A DNA stretch of 5,878 nucleotides from NCBI GenBank assembly GCA_051306415.1, contig JBPPNE010000017.1:1-5878 (forward strand), in the 5' to 3' direction. The notes below the pieces were generated by a model. That model was not told the origin of the DNA. It did no database searches and worked only from the letters and a program-made list of their open reading frames with translations. The position numbers were made by a program, and so were the translations under genes. Each line of letters opens with the position of its first letter. The stretch's first letter is position 1. The stretch is from CBDDRG01 sp051306415. Its GTDB lineage: Bacteria > Pseudomonadota > Gammaproteobacteria > Pseudomonadales > Porticoccaceae. Below, piece by piece: positions 5,756-5,878 of the stretch.

Positions 5756-5878
5756 CTACAGCACTATCTTGACCAGCGCGCTCGCCTTGAGGTCAATGAA
5801 AATGGCCTGCAATTGCTCGTGCCCAAGCGCATTGATGGTGACGGTGAGTGACTGATAGCTGCCTTGCCGGCTATCCCG
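5756..5878 (-). CDS. ybeD: YbeD-like DUF493 protein, C-terminal part (runs off the window)
   Basis: I translated the minus strand back from the TAG at 5758-5756. The frame stays open for 40 codons to the window edge. The peptide includes SRQGSYQSLTVTINALGHEQ and ends in DLKASALVKIVL. This matches the C-terminal half of YbeD (DUF493), where E. coli has a similar KGNYHSVSITINATHIEQ stretch and ends VRMVL. The family is about 90 residues with a ferredoxin-like, ACT-resembling fold and no proven biochemical role. Lying 9 bp upstream of lipB, it keeps the gammaproteobacterial order ybeD-lipB-lipA. A regulatory link to lipoate or D-alanine metabolism has been suggested from context only. The N-terminal half and start lie outside the window. 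Confidence 0.93.
   Translation of the reverse strand, partial: RDSRQGSYQSLTVTINALGHEQLQAIFIDLKASALVKIVL

Noticed and set aside
5114..5851. Plus-strand open frame (245 codons) opposite lipB and ybeD
   Set aside because: It mirrors two well-supported genes and shows no family resemblance or convincing ribosome binding site.
1..5878. A previously undescribed multi-gene system
   Set aside because: All full-length genes belong to two well-known operons (pqi lipid transport, lip lipoate synthesis), and the partial genes belong to known conserved families. No defence, toxin-antitoxin, phage or biosynthetic signature is seen.

Overview
The window looks like a chromosomal stretch from a GC-rich gammaproteobacterium. 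The order ybeD-lipB-lipA is the usual gammaproteobacterial arrangement. The pqi operon and the DUF1244 gene also have close relatives in Pseudomonas-like and marine gammaproteobacteria. I cannot fix the genus. No mobile element, CRISPR array, tRNA or rRNA is visible, and codon use looks uniform across the genes.

Layout. (1) Positions 1-191, minus strand: the 5' part of a DUF1244 gene. Its start region is built of five in-frame 15-bp repeats. (2) Positions 192-332: a divergent spacer with a strong Shine-Dalgarno site and a possible -10 box for the DUF1244 gene, then an unusually structured segment with two adjacent 7-bp stem-loops inside a 6-bp outer stem. (3) Positions 333-4062, plus strand: a pqi (paraquat-inducible, MCE-family) operon. 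It contains two separate genes for the halves of PqiA, then PqiB with three MCE/MlaD domains, then the lipoprotein PqiC. The first three genes overlap by 4 and 8 bp and are probably translationally coupled; pqiC follows after 73 bp. (4) Positions 4063-4086: a 24-bp convergent gap. (5) Positions 4087-5878, minus strand: the lipoate operon ybeD (partial), lipB and lipA, read from right to left, with a 9-bp gap and then an 8-bp overlap.

How the genes work together. The PqiA halves (inner membrane, each with four hydrophobic segments and two CxxC pairs), PqiB (inner-membrane anchor with a periplasmic MCE stack) and PqiC (outer-membrane lipoprotein) match the parts of an envelope-spanning lipid-transport complex. 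LipB attaches an octanoyl group from octanoyl-ACP to lipoyl domains, and LipA inserts two sulfurs to make lipoate. YbeD (DUF493) is a small conserved protein commonly found with them.

The gene content is ordinary and I see no undescribed multi-gene system. The most unusual signals are at the DNA/RNA level around the divergent spacer: a tandemly duplicated translation-initiation region in front of the DUF1244 gene, and a cloverleaf-like fold plus a three-codon ORF just ahead of the first pqiA gene.
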